Assembly (NCBI RefSeq): GCF_000193495.2
Contig: NZ_AP023410.1
Span: forward strand, 3,309,501-3,373,500
Length of the DNA: 64,000 nt
Reading direction: 5' to 3'
From: Acetobacter aceti NBRC 14818
GTDB lineage: Bacteria; Pseudomonadota; Alphaproteobacteria; Acetobacterales; Acetobacteraceae
Shown: positions 1 through 7,939 of the stretch, in pieces
Position numbering within the stretch: position 1 is the stretch's first letter
Layout: each line of letters begins with the position of its first letter
Translations under genes and position numbers: made by a program
Notes under the pieces: model-generated
Databases searched by the model: none
What the model saw: the letters and a program-made list of their open reading frames with translations, nothing else
Told to the model about the DNA's origin: nothing

Positions 1-165
1 ACCGTAATGGGACGCATGCTGGCGCAGAGAGTGCTGGGGGCTTCTGCGCTGGAGATCGGTTTTCCTATAACACCGCTTAAACCAATCGCTCTCCACCGTT
101 TTTCGGATATCGGAGTGCAGGCTTATGGGCGGTGGTATGGCCTTCTGGACAGGTTGAAAGTCTGA
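1..165 (+). CDS. FAD-dependent oxidoreductase, C-terminal fragment (DadA-like)
   Basis: An open frame enters from the left edge and stops at 163-165, giving 54 residues. The tail carries a P-L-K-P-I-A-L-H-R-F segment followed by a Y-G-L-L-D-R-L end. This resembles the C-terminus of DadA/glycine-oxidase-like FAD oxidoreductases of the DAO family, whose last beta strand and helix close the FAD site. The N-terminal Rossmann fold lies outside the window, so substrate and exact family are unknown. It ends about 180 bases before the chemotaxis operon. The call rests on recollection of family C-termini, so it is moderate. Confidence 0.5.
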   Translation, partial: TVMGRMLAQRVLGASALEIGFPITPLKPIALHRFSDIGVQAYGRWYGLLDRLKV

Positions 166-346
166 AACAACTGCTGAGAAAGCTATGTGACGTCTGCATC
201 TTGTGAGTGCCTGTTGCAGATATAAAAATATGGAGATGACAGAATAAGAGAATAAAAAAATCGGTAACGTTTTATTTAGCGCATTAATGCAGGATCCTGA
301 GGAAACAAAATCCCTCGTGGGAACGTTGACTTAAGGGTGCCTGAAA

Positions 347-1855
347 ATGTCGTTGCATTGGCTGCTGTACGTCGCGCCAGCACGTAAGAAAATCTACTAT
401 GTCATGGCAGCTCCGATTGCTCTGTCCATAATGGAACTGGGGACAAGCCTGTTCTGGCTGCGGACGGGGGTAATTGCCAAAGCGGATTCGTTTCTGGTCG
501 CTGGAAGTGCTGTCCAGCTTTTGTTTTTTGTGCTGGTGACGTATGTCCTTGTGCAAACTATGGTAGCTCCTTTTGAAAAAATTGTTTCTGCAACGGAGCA
601 AATTGCTTCAGGTGACCTTGATGCCACTATTCCGTATCAGCAGGCCAAAGACTGCATAGGTCGTCTTGCAAAGGCTCTCACATGTTTTCGTGATCAGGCG
701 CTGGAGAATGTTCGTCGTCATCAGGGGGCGCTTGAGCAGTCGCAGGCGGCCGCCGCCAAGCAGAAAGAGTTTGCCGCAAAAAGCAATGAGATGCAGCAGC
801 GGACCGAAAAGCTGATGGGAGAGCTGATGAAGGGTATGAAACGCCTTTCGTCAGGTGATCTGAGTTTTCGATATGCAGAAGCATTTCTTCCGGAATATGA
901 AATGTTCCGGGAAGATTTCAATGCGGTTGCCGAGAGATTTTCCAGCACGATTGGTCGGGCAGCCTCCAGTGCGTCCACAATTGCAGACAGTTGTTCAGAA
1001 ATAGCTCTTGCCTCTGATGATCTGGCGCGTCGTACTGAACATCAGGCGGGAAGTCTTGGTGAAATCGCCAGTGCTGTGAATACGTTGACGCAGCGTGTCC
1101 AGAAAACGGCTCAGGATGCAATGGATGCCCGTAAAGCGACGGGTGGTGCGCGTGAGCAGGCTTCGGAGTCTGCGTCTGTAGTGCAGTCCGCTGTCAAGGC
1201 GATGCATGAGATTGAGGAATCTTCCACCAAGGTTGCTGATATTCTTGGTGTGATGGATGAAATCGCCTTTCAAACCAATCTGCTTGCATTGAACGCCGGG
1301 GTTGAGGCGGCTCGTGCGGGAGAGGCTGGGCGAGGATTTGCTGTAGTGGCGACGGAAGTTCGTTCCCTGGCTCAGCGTTCAGCGGTGTCCGCCAAGAATA
1401 TCAAGGAACTGATTGCTCTTTCCAGTCGTCAGGTCTCGACAGGTGTAACGCTTGTCAGTCAGACGGGTGTAGCACTTTCAAAAATTTCCGAAAATGTAGA
1501 AACCATTTCAGAAATTATTGATTCCATATCTTCTTCGGCTCAGGAGCAGGCAGATAATCTCGGTCGTATCAATGGTTCGTTAGGAGAAATGGATCAGGCG
1601 ACCCAGCAGAATGCCGCGATGGTCGAAGAGACAACAGCTGCAAGTCACAGTCTCACTCATGAAGTTCAGGATCTGGCGAAGGCGGTGTCAGAGTTTAGTA
1701 TAAGCAGGAACTTTGTAAAAAATATGGGAGAGACAACGAGGAGCACTCGGTCGTTGCAGGTGAAGACTGGTCCTGCCTCAGCTCCTTTGCCTGCCCCAAA
1801 CCCGGCAGCAGCCGCACGTCATACGGTTTCTGATGATGGCTGGGAAGATTTCTGA
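347..1855 (+). CDS. Methyl-accepting chemotaxis protein with minimal periplasmic part
   Basis: A 502-residue chemoreceptor, first gene of the chemotaxis operon. Two membrane segments (about 16-38 and 48-72) are separated by only about ten residues, so there is no periplasmic ligand-binding domain. A HAMP domain follows (about 70-122), then a helical linker and the coiled-coil signalling domain (about 210-470). The hairpin tip EIAFQTNLLALNAGVEAA is followed by E-A-G-R-G-F-A-V-V-A-T-E-V-R at about 305-345; this contacts CheA/CheW. The last five residues, GWEDF, fit the xWxxF tether known to bind CheR/CheB on high-abundance receptors. The ATG at 347 has a weak purine-rich stretch upstream. It probably senses a cytoplasmic, membrane or redox-type cue; the ligand is unknown. 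Confidence 0.93.
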   Translation: MSLHWLLYVAPARKKIYYVMAAPIALSIMELGTSLFWLRTGVIAKADSFLVAGSAVQLLFFVLVTYVLVQTMVAPFEKIVSATEQIASGDLDATIPYQQAKDCIGRLAKALTCFRDQALENVRRHQGALEQSQAAAAKQKEFAAKSNEMQQRTEKLMGELMKGMKRLSSGDLSFRYAEAFLPEYEMFREDFNAVAERFSSTIGRAASSASTIADSCSEIALASDDLARRTEHQAGSLGEIASAVNTLTQRVQKTAQDAMDARKATGGAREQASESASVVQSAVKAMHEIEESSTKVADILGVMDEIAFQTNLLALNAGVEAARAGEAGRGFAVVATEVRSLAQRSAVSAKNIKELIALSSRQVSTGVTLVSQTGVALSKISENVETISEIIDSISSSAQEQADNLGRINGSLGEMDQATQQNAAMVEETTAASHSLTHEVQDLAKAVSEFSISRNFVKNMGETTRSTRSLQVKTGPASAPLPAPNPAAAARHTVSDDGWEDF

Positions 1856-1892
1856 TCTTCCAATTGGCTCTGACAAGAACAAGGATCATCTA

Positions 1893-2264
1893 ATGCCTGC
1901 TACCATCATGATTGTCGATGACTCCCGGACAATGCGCGATATGTTATGTCGAACTCTTGAGGGGGCTGGCTACCAGGTGGTGGAGGCTGTCGACGGGAAG
2001 GATGGGCTGGAGACATTGAATCGTCTTCCAGCTCCACCATCTGCAATTATTTCCGATATTAATATGCCTAATCTGGATGGGTATGGTTTTATTTCTGGAG
2101 TTCGTTCTCTGGAAGTTATGGCAAAAACTCCAATTCTTGTGCTGACGACGGAAACTGACCCCGCCAAAAAAGAACGGGCAAAAAAGGCTGGTGCGACAGG
2201 ATGGATCGTGAAGCCATTCGCTCCTGCAATTCTTTTGAAGGCCATTGAGCGCGTTACGGCCTGA
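1893..2264 (+). CDS. cheY: CheY-like response regulator (first copy)
   Basis: A 123-residue single-domain receiver. The start at 1893 is preferred because AAGGA lies eight bases upstream (1881-1885) and the protein then begins MPATIMIVDDS as CheY proteins do; a longer frame from 1833 would overlap the receptor gene. The acidic pair D9/D10, phospho-acceptor D55, switch threonine T85 and lysine K107 are all present. No output domain follows, so it should act by binding a partner: the flagellar switch, or acting as a phosphate sink. It lies between the receptor gene and cheA with short gaps, in one transcription unit. Confidence 0.93.
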   Translation: MPATIMIVDDSRTMRDMLCRTLEGAGYQVVEAVDGKDGLETLNRLPAPPSAIISDINMPNLDGYGFISGVRSLEVMAKTPILVLTTETDPAKKERAKKAGATGWIVKPFAPAILLKAIERVTA

Positions 2265-2281
2265 ATAAGCGGAGGCGGATC

Positions 2282-4225
2282 ATGGACGAACTTGATGCCA
2301 TCAAACCAATATTTTTCGAAGAATGCTCGGAACAGCTTGTCGAACTTGAGCGGGCTCTAGCGCTTCTTGAAACAGGCGAGGCTGATCAGGAAACGGTCAA
2401 CTGTGCCTTCCGTGCTGTTCATTCGATCAAGGGAGGCGCTGGTTCGTTCGGCATGACCGAACTTGTCAGATTCGCTCATGTATTCGAAACGGCACTGGAT
2501 CTTTTGCGATCTCACAAGATCGAACCGACACCAGAAGTCCTTCAGATTTTTCTTCGGGCTACAGACATTCTCAGTGATCTGACTGCGTTTGAACAGGGCG
2601 GAGACGCTGTAGACGCGAAACGCCAACAGGAAAGCTTTGAGGCTCTTGAAAGACTGTTTCAGGAAAAGCCGGAGCCGGAAGTCTTAAAGGAAACGGAAGA
2701 AGAGGAGGATTGGGGGCTCCCTGAGGGATTTGTTCCCGTTCCAGTATCTATTGATGTATTGAATGATTCAGACTCAGATCCGAATCATATAGACACGCCT
2801 GTAGATTCCATCGATGGATTTGAAATTTTTGATTTTGAACCGAATCAACATGTAAAGAAGGATGAAGAAGAAAAAAAAATTGAAAAAACAGAGAATATAC
2901 AGAGTAATTTACCGGATCAGTCTGAGAGTAAGAAAAACATACAACCGAGTCGTCCTGCTGCTTCAGGTAATAATACACCAAGTATTCGAGTTGATGTCAG
3001 CCGCATTGATCGCCTGATGGATCTGGTAGGGGAGTTGGTCATCGGACAAGCTGCATTGCGTGAGGTTTTTTCTTCTTCGGAAAAGAAACATCCACGTGCT
3101 GATGCGGGTAGTAATGATCTGTCAAACGCCATGAGCGGCACTGAGCAACTAACGCGTGATTTGCAGGAAGCAATCATGGCGGTTCGTGCGCAGCCCATGC
3201 GTGCTGTCTTCCAGCGTATGCAGAGAGTTGTCCGTGAGGCTGCAAACCTTGCTGGTAAAAAAGTACATCTTGAGATGGAGGGCGAGGATACAGAAGTCGA
3301 TCGAACTCTGATTGAAAAGTTGACTGATCCCCTGACGCACATGTTGCGCAATGCCGTTGATCATGGTGTGGAAAAAGAGCAGGTCCGCCTGGAAGCAGGT
3401 AAACCTGCTATGGGTACTATCAGATTATCAGCTGCACATAAATCTGGTCGTGTCGTTATTACACTTAGTGATGATGGGGGAGGGATAAATCGTGTTCGTG
3501 TTCATGACATTGCAGTAGAGAAAGGTATTATTTCTGCTGAAGCACAATTGACTGATTCTGAGATCGATAATCTTATTTTTGCTCCCGGATTCTCGACGGC
3601 TACCACAGTTACAGATCTTTCTGGTCGTGGTGTGGGTATGGATGTCGTAAAACAGGCCATCCAGGATCTGGGCGGACGAATATCCATTACTTCCGAGACT
3701 GGAAAAGGTTCTTCATTTTCGTTGAGTCTTCCTCTGACACTTGCTGTGATGGATGGTATGCTGGTTACGGTAGCAGAGCAGCTCTTGATCTTGCCTGTTT
3801 CCTGTATTGTTGAAACAATGCTGATAAGCAAAGAAAATATATTTGTGTCTGGAAATAACTCTACTGTAATTTGTGTAAGGGGTCAATTTATCCCGATTGT
3901 AGATGTTGCAAAATCTCTTGGGATAAAAAATAGAAAAGAGAAAATAAATCAACCCGTTATTCTTATTGTTGAAGATGATGCAGGAAAAATGACGGCCCTT
4001 GCAGTTGATCGTATTGAAGGTCAGATGCAGGTCGTTATAAAAAGTATAGAAAAAAATTATCGTTCAGTTAGGTATGTATCAGCAGCAACAATACTCGGTA
4101 GTGGTCGAGTGGCTTTAATATTGGATGTACCGGAAGTCGCTGTCTCTGCTGAAGGTAGAATGCTTGATATGTGGACATCTAAAAATGCAAATGAAACCTC
4201 TCTTGAGTGTGTAGGTAAGGTCTAA
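2282..4225 (+). CDS. cheA: Chemotaxis histidine kinase CheA
   Basis: A 647-residue CheA. Domains in order: an HPt (P1) domain with phospho-histidine H47 in AVHSIKGGAGSFG; a long acidic, low-complexity linker (about 130-230) with no clear P2 domain; P3 dimerisation helices from about 235; a HATPase P4 domain with N-box around 350-365, DDGGGI near 396 and GRGVGMDVV near 448; and a CheW-like P5 domain (about 510-640). It autophosphorylates when coupled to receptors and CheW and passes phosphate to CheY and CheB. The linker DNA is strikingly A-rich. The start has GGAGG upstream (about 2271), and the stop shares one base with the cheW start. Confidence 0.96.
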   Translation: MDELDAIKPIFFEECSEQLVELERALALLETGEADQETVNCAFRAVHSIKGGAGSFGMTELVRFAHVFETALDLLRSHKIEPTPEVLQIFLRATDILSDLTAFEQGGDAVDAKRQQESFEALERLFQEKPEPEVLKETEEEEDWGLPEGFVPVPVSIDVLNDSDSDPNHIDTPVDSIDGFEIFDFEPNQHVKKDEEEKKIEKTENIQSNLPDQSESKKNIQPSRPAASGNNTPSIRVDVSRIDRLMDLVGELVIGQAALREVFSSSEKKHPRADAGSNDLSNAMSGTEQLTRDLQEAIMAVRAQPMRAVFQRMQRVVREAANLAGKKVHLEMEGEDTEVDRTLIEKLTDPLTHMLRNAVDHGVEKEQVRLEAGKPAMGTIRLSAAHKSGRVVITLSDDGGGINRVRVHDIAVEKGIISAEAQLTDSEIDNLIFAPGFSTATTVTDLSGRGVGMDVVKQAIQDLGGRISITSETGKGSSFSLSLPLTLAVMDGMLVTVAEQLLILPVSCIVETMLISKENIFVSGNNSTVICVRGQFIPIVDVAKSLGIKNRKEKINQPVILIVEDDAGKMTALAVDRIEGQMQVVIKSIEKNYRSVRYVSAATILGSGRVALILDVPEVAVSAEGRMLDMWTSKNANETSLECVGKV

Positions 4226-4689
4226 TGCAAGACAATAATATATCGCCTGTTGGTTCTGGAAAGGTCATATCTTTCAATGTAGGGGAACAGGAATATTGCG
4301 TTGATATTTTGCGCGTAAGAGAAATCAGGGGATGGACAGAAGCAACTCTTCTTCCTGGTACTCCACGCTGCATTAAAGGCGTAATCAATCTGCGCGGTAT
4401 TATTGTGCCTGTCATTGATATGTGTGAACTTTTGCATGTCTCACATAGTAAGTCATCAGATCGCAATGTGGTCATGGTTATCGACGTTGATGGCAAGACA
4501 GCAGGGCTTCTGGTGTCAAAGGTTTCCGATATTCTGGATATTACTCCAGAAATGATTCAGGATGTTCCTGTTTCGAATACAGATGATGTTGGTCCACTCG
4601 TTAGTGGACTGATTGCTTTTGATGGACGACTGATTGGCTTCCTGCAGTTGTCTGTCGTAGCTGAGCAGGCATTGGAACATGTTCCATGA
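4225..4689 (+). CDS. cheW: Chemotaxis coupling protein CheW
   Basis: A 154-residue CheW-fold protein that links receptors to the CheA P5 domain. It shows the usual landmarks: F-N-V-G-E-Q-E-Y near the N-terminus, then VREIRGW, P-G-T-P-R-C-I-K-G-V-I-N-L-R-G and VSDILDI. The gene starts within the cheA stop codon (TAATG) and its own stop overlaps cheR by four bases (ATGA), indicating translational coupling. Length and motifs are typical. Confidence 0.96.
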   Translation: MQDNNISPVGSGKVISFNVGEQEYCVDILRVREIRGWTEATLLPGTPRCIKGVINLRGIIVPVIDMCELLHVSHSKSSDRNVVMVIDVDGKTAGLLVSKVSDILDITPEMIQDVPVSNTDDVGPLVSGLIAFDGRLIGFLQLSVVAEQALEHVP

Positions 4690-5540
4690 TTACTCTTGCC
4701 GAGCAAAATCTGTCTGGGGGAGATATTCCCTATGACGAATCGGATTTCAATAACATACGAAATATACTTAAGGAAAAGAGTGGTATCTCTTTGAGTGCTT
4801 CCAAGAAGCCACTGGTGTATTCAAGATTGTCAAGACGGGTTAGACTGTGTTCGCTCCCAGATTTTCGTTCCTATGTCTCGTTTGTCAATTCTCCAGCTGG
4901 AAGCGAAGAACAGTTATGTATGATTGATGCTTTAACTACTAATGTTACTAATTTTTTTCGTGAAAAACATCATTTTGAGCACTTTTCACAGATTGTGATG
5001 CCGGAAATAATAAGGCGTGCAGAACGGGGAGAAAAAGTAAGAATCTGGTCTTCTGCCTGTTCGTCGGGTCAGGAGCCTTTTTCTATTGCCATGACTATTC
5101 TTGACTCCTTTCCCAAGGCAAATAATTATAATATTAAGATATTGGCAACAGATATTAGTTTTGAAATGATAGACTTTTGTCGTCGTGGTGTTTACTCTCT
5201 TAAGGAAACTGAATCTATTCCCGATAATTTCTTGAAAAAATGGTCAAGAAAAACAGGGAACGAAATTCATTTTTCGGATGATTTAAAGGAACTTGTCAGC
5301 TTCAAAAATTTGAACCTTTTGAAGCCATGGCCGATGCAGTGCCAGTTTATTTCTATTTTTTGTCGTAATGTCGCAATCTATTTTGATCGTGACACACAGA
5401 ATATGTTGTGGCGTCGGCTTTCCGATGCGGTTCTTCCTGGAGGCTATTTGTATATAGGGCATTCAGAAAAAATAGCTCCAGAAATTGTTCCGGATATAAC
5501 CCCATGCGGGTGTCCGACGACGTATAGGAAAGATATATGA
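4686..5540 (+). CDS. cheR: Chemoreceptor methyltransferase CheR
   Basis: A 284-residue SAM-dependent methyltransferase that methylates receptor glutamates. An N-terminal helical CheR domain (about 15-75) precedes the catalytic fold, whose SAM loop reads WSSACSSGQEP (about 118-128). Motifs for the catalytic core follow (LATDIS, then FCRNVAIYF). Its probable tether, GWEDF, is on the receptor encoded at the start of the operon. It overlaps cheW and cheB by four bases each. The DNA is clearly AT-richer than most of the window. Confidence 0.95.
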   Translation: MITLAEQNLSGGDIPYDESDFNNIRNILKEKSGISLSASKKPLVYSRLSRRVRLCSLPDFRSYVSFVNSPAGSEEQLCMIDALTTNVTNFFREKHHFEHFSQIVMPEIIRRAERGEKVRIWSSACSSGQEPFSIAMTILDSFPKANNYNIKILATDISFEMIDFCRRGVYSLKETESIPDNFLKKWSRKTGNEIHFSDDLKELVSFKNLNLLKPWPMQCQFISIFCRNVAIYFDRDTQNMLWRRLSDAVLPGGYLYIGHSEKIAPEIVPDITPCGCPTTYRKDI

Positions 5541-6583
5541 GTAGAAAGATACGTGTTATTATTGTCGATGATTCCAAAACGGGTCGTGCTTTCATTGCTG
5601 CCGCTTTGCGTCGGGATCCCGATATTGAAATTATAGGTATGGCTGCTGATCCGCTGGAAGCTAGAGATCTTATTATAAAGGATCAGCCTGATGTAATAAC
5701 GCTTGATATTGAAATGCCCAATATGAATGGGTTGCAGTTTCTTGAGAAAATCATGCGGATGCGTCCCATTCCTGTTGTGATGGTCTCAAGTCTTACTGCT
5801 CGCGGTGCAGAGACTTCCATAGAAGCATTACAGCTTGGAGCGTTTGACTGTTTTCCCAAGCCAGCAGCTTTTTCAGGTATAGATGCTTATGCCGGTCTGG
5901 TGCCTTTGGTGAAGGCTGCGGCAGGTTCTAGTTCCGGACGAAATTCCATAATTAACAGTGTTTCTAATAAATCTTTTCAACGGAGGGTCATATCCCCAGA
6001 GGTGATCGCTATTGGTGCATCAACAGGTGGTGTGGAAGCATTGGGAGCTATTCTTCCACGTTTACCTTCTGTGTTTCCGCCAATCATGATAACACAACAT
6101 ATGCCTCCACTTTTTACGGCAAGTTTAGCTACTCGTCTGAATCAAATGTGCGATATTCAGGTGCAGGAATCAGAGGATGGTGTTCCACTGGAAAATGGAC
6201 ACGCTTATATTGCCCCGGGAGGAACCCGACATTTGCATTTGAAAAAAATAGGAGGGCGACTTTTCACCAGTCTGGACGTCGGTGAGCCTGTTTCAGGACA
6301 TCGTCCTTCTGTTGATGAACTTTTTAGGTCTGTCGCACATTGTTCCGGAGCATCATCGGTTGGTGTTATTCTGACCGGTATGGGGCGTGATGGTGCAGAA
6401 GGTCTGTTGGAAATGAGGAAGGCCGGTGCCTATACTTTGGGGCAGAGTGCCGCCTCCTGTGTTGTCTATGGGATGCCAAAAGCCGCGATGGAAGTTGGAG
6501 CCGTCGAACGTATGGTGCCGCTCAGTTCCATCGCAGAGACGCTGATTTCATATTGTAAGTCTGAAAATGGAGGTTTTGTCTGA
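5537..6583 (+). CDS. cheB: Chemotaxis methylesterase/deamidase CheB
   Basis: A 348-residue two-domain protein. The receiver has D11/D12 and phospho-acceptor D57 (LDIEMPNMNG). After a Ser-rich linker (about 130-150) comes the methylesterase domain with S162 in GASTGG, H188 in ITQHMP and D285 in GMGRDG. These positions match the known CheB catalytic triad almost residue for residue. Phosphorylation by CheA activates removal of receptor methyl groups, opposing CheR. It overlaps cheR by four bases, and the stop shares a base with the second cheY start. Confidence 0.96.
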   Translation: MSRKIRVIIVDDSKTGRAFIAAALRRDPDIEIIGMAADPLEARDLIIKDQPDVITLDIEMPNMNGLQFLEKIMRMRPIPVVMVSSLTARGAETSIEALQLGAFDCFPKPAAFSGIDAYAGLVPLVKAAAGSSSGRNSIINSVSNKSFQRRVISPEVIAIGASTGGVEALGAILPRLPSVFPPIMITQHMPPLFTASLATRLNQMCDIQVQESEDGVPLENGHAYIAPGGTRHLHLKKIGGRLFTSLDVGEPVSGHRPSVDELFRSVAHCSGASSVGVILTGMGRDGAEGLLEMRKAGAYTLGQSAASCVVYGMPKAAMEVGAVERMVPLSSIAETLISYCKSENGGFV

Positions 6584-6972
6584 TGCCTGATGCTGCTTCA
6601 ATTCATGTTATGATTGTCGATGATCAGACATCCATTCGTGCTATTTTGCGTAACAGTCTGGCACAACTGGGGATAATTAATGTTTCAGAAAGAAAGAATG
6701 GAAAAGATGCACTGGAATATCTTTCGCAAAATTCTGTAAATCTTATCATTTCAGATTTTAATATGCCAGAAATGAACGGTCTGGAATTATTGAAAGCGGT
6801 AAGAGCTAACCCACGAATGGCGAAAACTGCTTTTATTATCCTGACTGGTGAGGCAAGCAAGGAACTCGTTCAGGAAGCTGTAAAGGCCGGAGTCAATAAT
6901 TTTCTGGCGAAACCCTATACGGTTGGCAAGCTGAAAGCGGTTATGGAAGCTGTTTTTGGTACTATTGTATGA
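6583..6972 (+). CDS. cheY: CheY-like response regulator (second copy)
   Basis: A 129-residue single receiver domain with D13/D14, phospho-acceptor D58 (SDFNMPEMNG), T88 and K110, so it should be phosphorylated by CheA. The PEMNGLELL helix is typical of motor-binding CheY proteins. Two CheY-type proteins in one alphaproteobacterial operon usually means one binds the motor and the other drains phosphate; which is which cannot be read from sequence. It starts on the last base of the cheB stop. Confidence 0.94.
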   Translation: MPDAASIHVMIVDDQTSIRAILRNSLAQLGIINVSERKNGKDALEYLSQNSVNLIISDFNMPEMNGLELLKAVRANPRMAKTAFIILTGEASKELVQEAVKAGVNNFLAKPYTVGKLKAVMEAVFGTIV

Positions 6973-6975
6973 AAG

Positions 6976-7536
6976 TTGAAAAAACTTCCTATGCTTGATG
7001 CAGACACGATTCTGGTGACGCAGGGTGAGATGTACATATCCTGCGATCCCAAGGTGATCATGACGACGCTTGTCGGTTCATGTATCGCTGCGTGTATGTT
7101 TGATAGTACGGCAAAGATTGGCGGTATGAATCATTTTCTTTTGCCGGATGGAAGTGAAATTTCTGCCACCAGCAGATTGTCGTATGGTTTTCATGCCATG
7201 GAATGTCTGATCAACGGGCTTATAAAGCAGGGTGCTCGTAAAAGTAATTTATGTTGTAAATTATTTGGTGGTGCCAATATTCGCGCCAATCTTGGTGATA
7301 TTGGTACGCGCAATGCTACGTTTGCGACTGATTTTCTGAATAGTGAGGGTATTTCCTGTGTGGGTTCCAGTCTTGGAGGCGATAGAGGACGAAGAATTCG
7401 TTTCTGGCCTGCGACAGGTAGAGCGCAGCAACTGATGATTCGTGATGATAATATCGTCAATCGTGAAGTAGAAACAGCACGAAAAGATATATTGCGCCGT
7501 CATGATTCTGCTGCTCAGGAAGTGGAGTTTTTCTGA
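6976..7536 (+). CDS. cheD: Chemoreceptor glutamine deamidase CheD
   Basis: CheD converts receptor glutamines to glutamates. Counted from a TTG at 6976 it has 186 residues, with T30, nucleophile C36 (in LVGSCIAA) and H53 (in GGMNHFLLP) at the spacing of the known Thr-Cys-His active site. The start is uncertain: TTG at 6976 follows cheY by three bases, while an ATG at 6991 would remove five residues; neither has a strong ribosome site. The C-terminus ends E-V-E-F-F, nearly the same as the end of the next protein (E-V-E-L-F). It may bind CheC-like or other partners, but no cheC is seen. Confidence 0.92.
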   Translation: MKKLPMLDADTILVTQGEMYISCDPKVIMTTLVGSCIAACMFDSTAKIGGMNHFLLPDGSEISATSRLSYGFHAMECLINGLIKQGARKSNLCCKLFGGANIRANLGDIGTRNATFATDFLNSEGISCVGSSLGGDRGRRIRFWPATGRAQQLMIRDDNIVNREVETARKDILRRHDSAAQEVEFF

Positions 7537-7875
7537 ATGAATGACTCTTCTCTTGCTATTGCAGATTTTCTGATTCGTGCCGGAAAGATTTCCGAATGCA
7601 TAGAGCATCTTCTTGCTGCATTGCAGAGCAAATTGACACACCTTGAAGCGGAGGTGTGTCCTGAACTGCAAAATCTTGATCTGGCGACCCAGTTGTCGTC
7701 TGAGTTGGCGGACCTTTTGACACGATCATCTCATGATGAAAATGTCGTGGCCGCTGGTCATCTTAAAGACCCGGCAGCAATTCTTCGATCTCTGAAACTG
7801 GATGCCGTTTCTACCATTCTGTCTGGAGAAACCCTGCGGCAACAGCCAGAATCTTCTGAAGTCGAGCTGTTTTAA
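7537..7875 (+). CDS. Small protein of unknown function ending the chemotaxis operon
   Basis: A 112-residue, mostly helical, acidic protein whose ATG directly follows the cheD stop with no gap. I do not recognise a domain. It is leucine-rich with heptad-like spacing (about 10-65), then a variable segment and a tail ending S-S-E-V-E-L-F. That tail resembles the end of CheD (E-V-E-F-F), hinting that both tails dock on a common partner. Place and size would suit a CheZ-like phosphatase or an assembly factor, but no CheZ catalytic motif is visible. Function is inference only; that it is a gene is well supported by coupling and coding pattern. Confidence 0.75.
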   Translation: MNDSSLAIADFLIRAGKISECIEHLLAALQSKLTHLEAEVCPELQNLDLATQLSSELADLLTRSSHDENVVAAGHLKDPAAILRSLKLDAVSTILSGETLRQQPESSEVELF

Positions 7876-7939
7876 AGGCAGGCTTCCAGACTGCCGTAAG
7901 TGACCCCTTGCGAGCGAAGATTGCTGAGCAAAAGAATGT

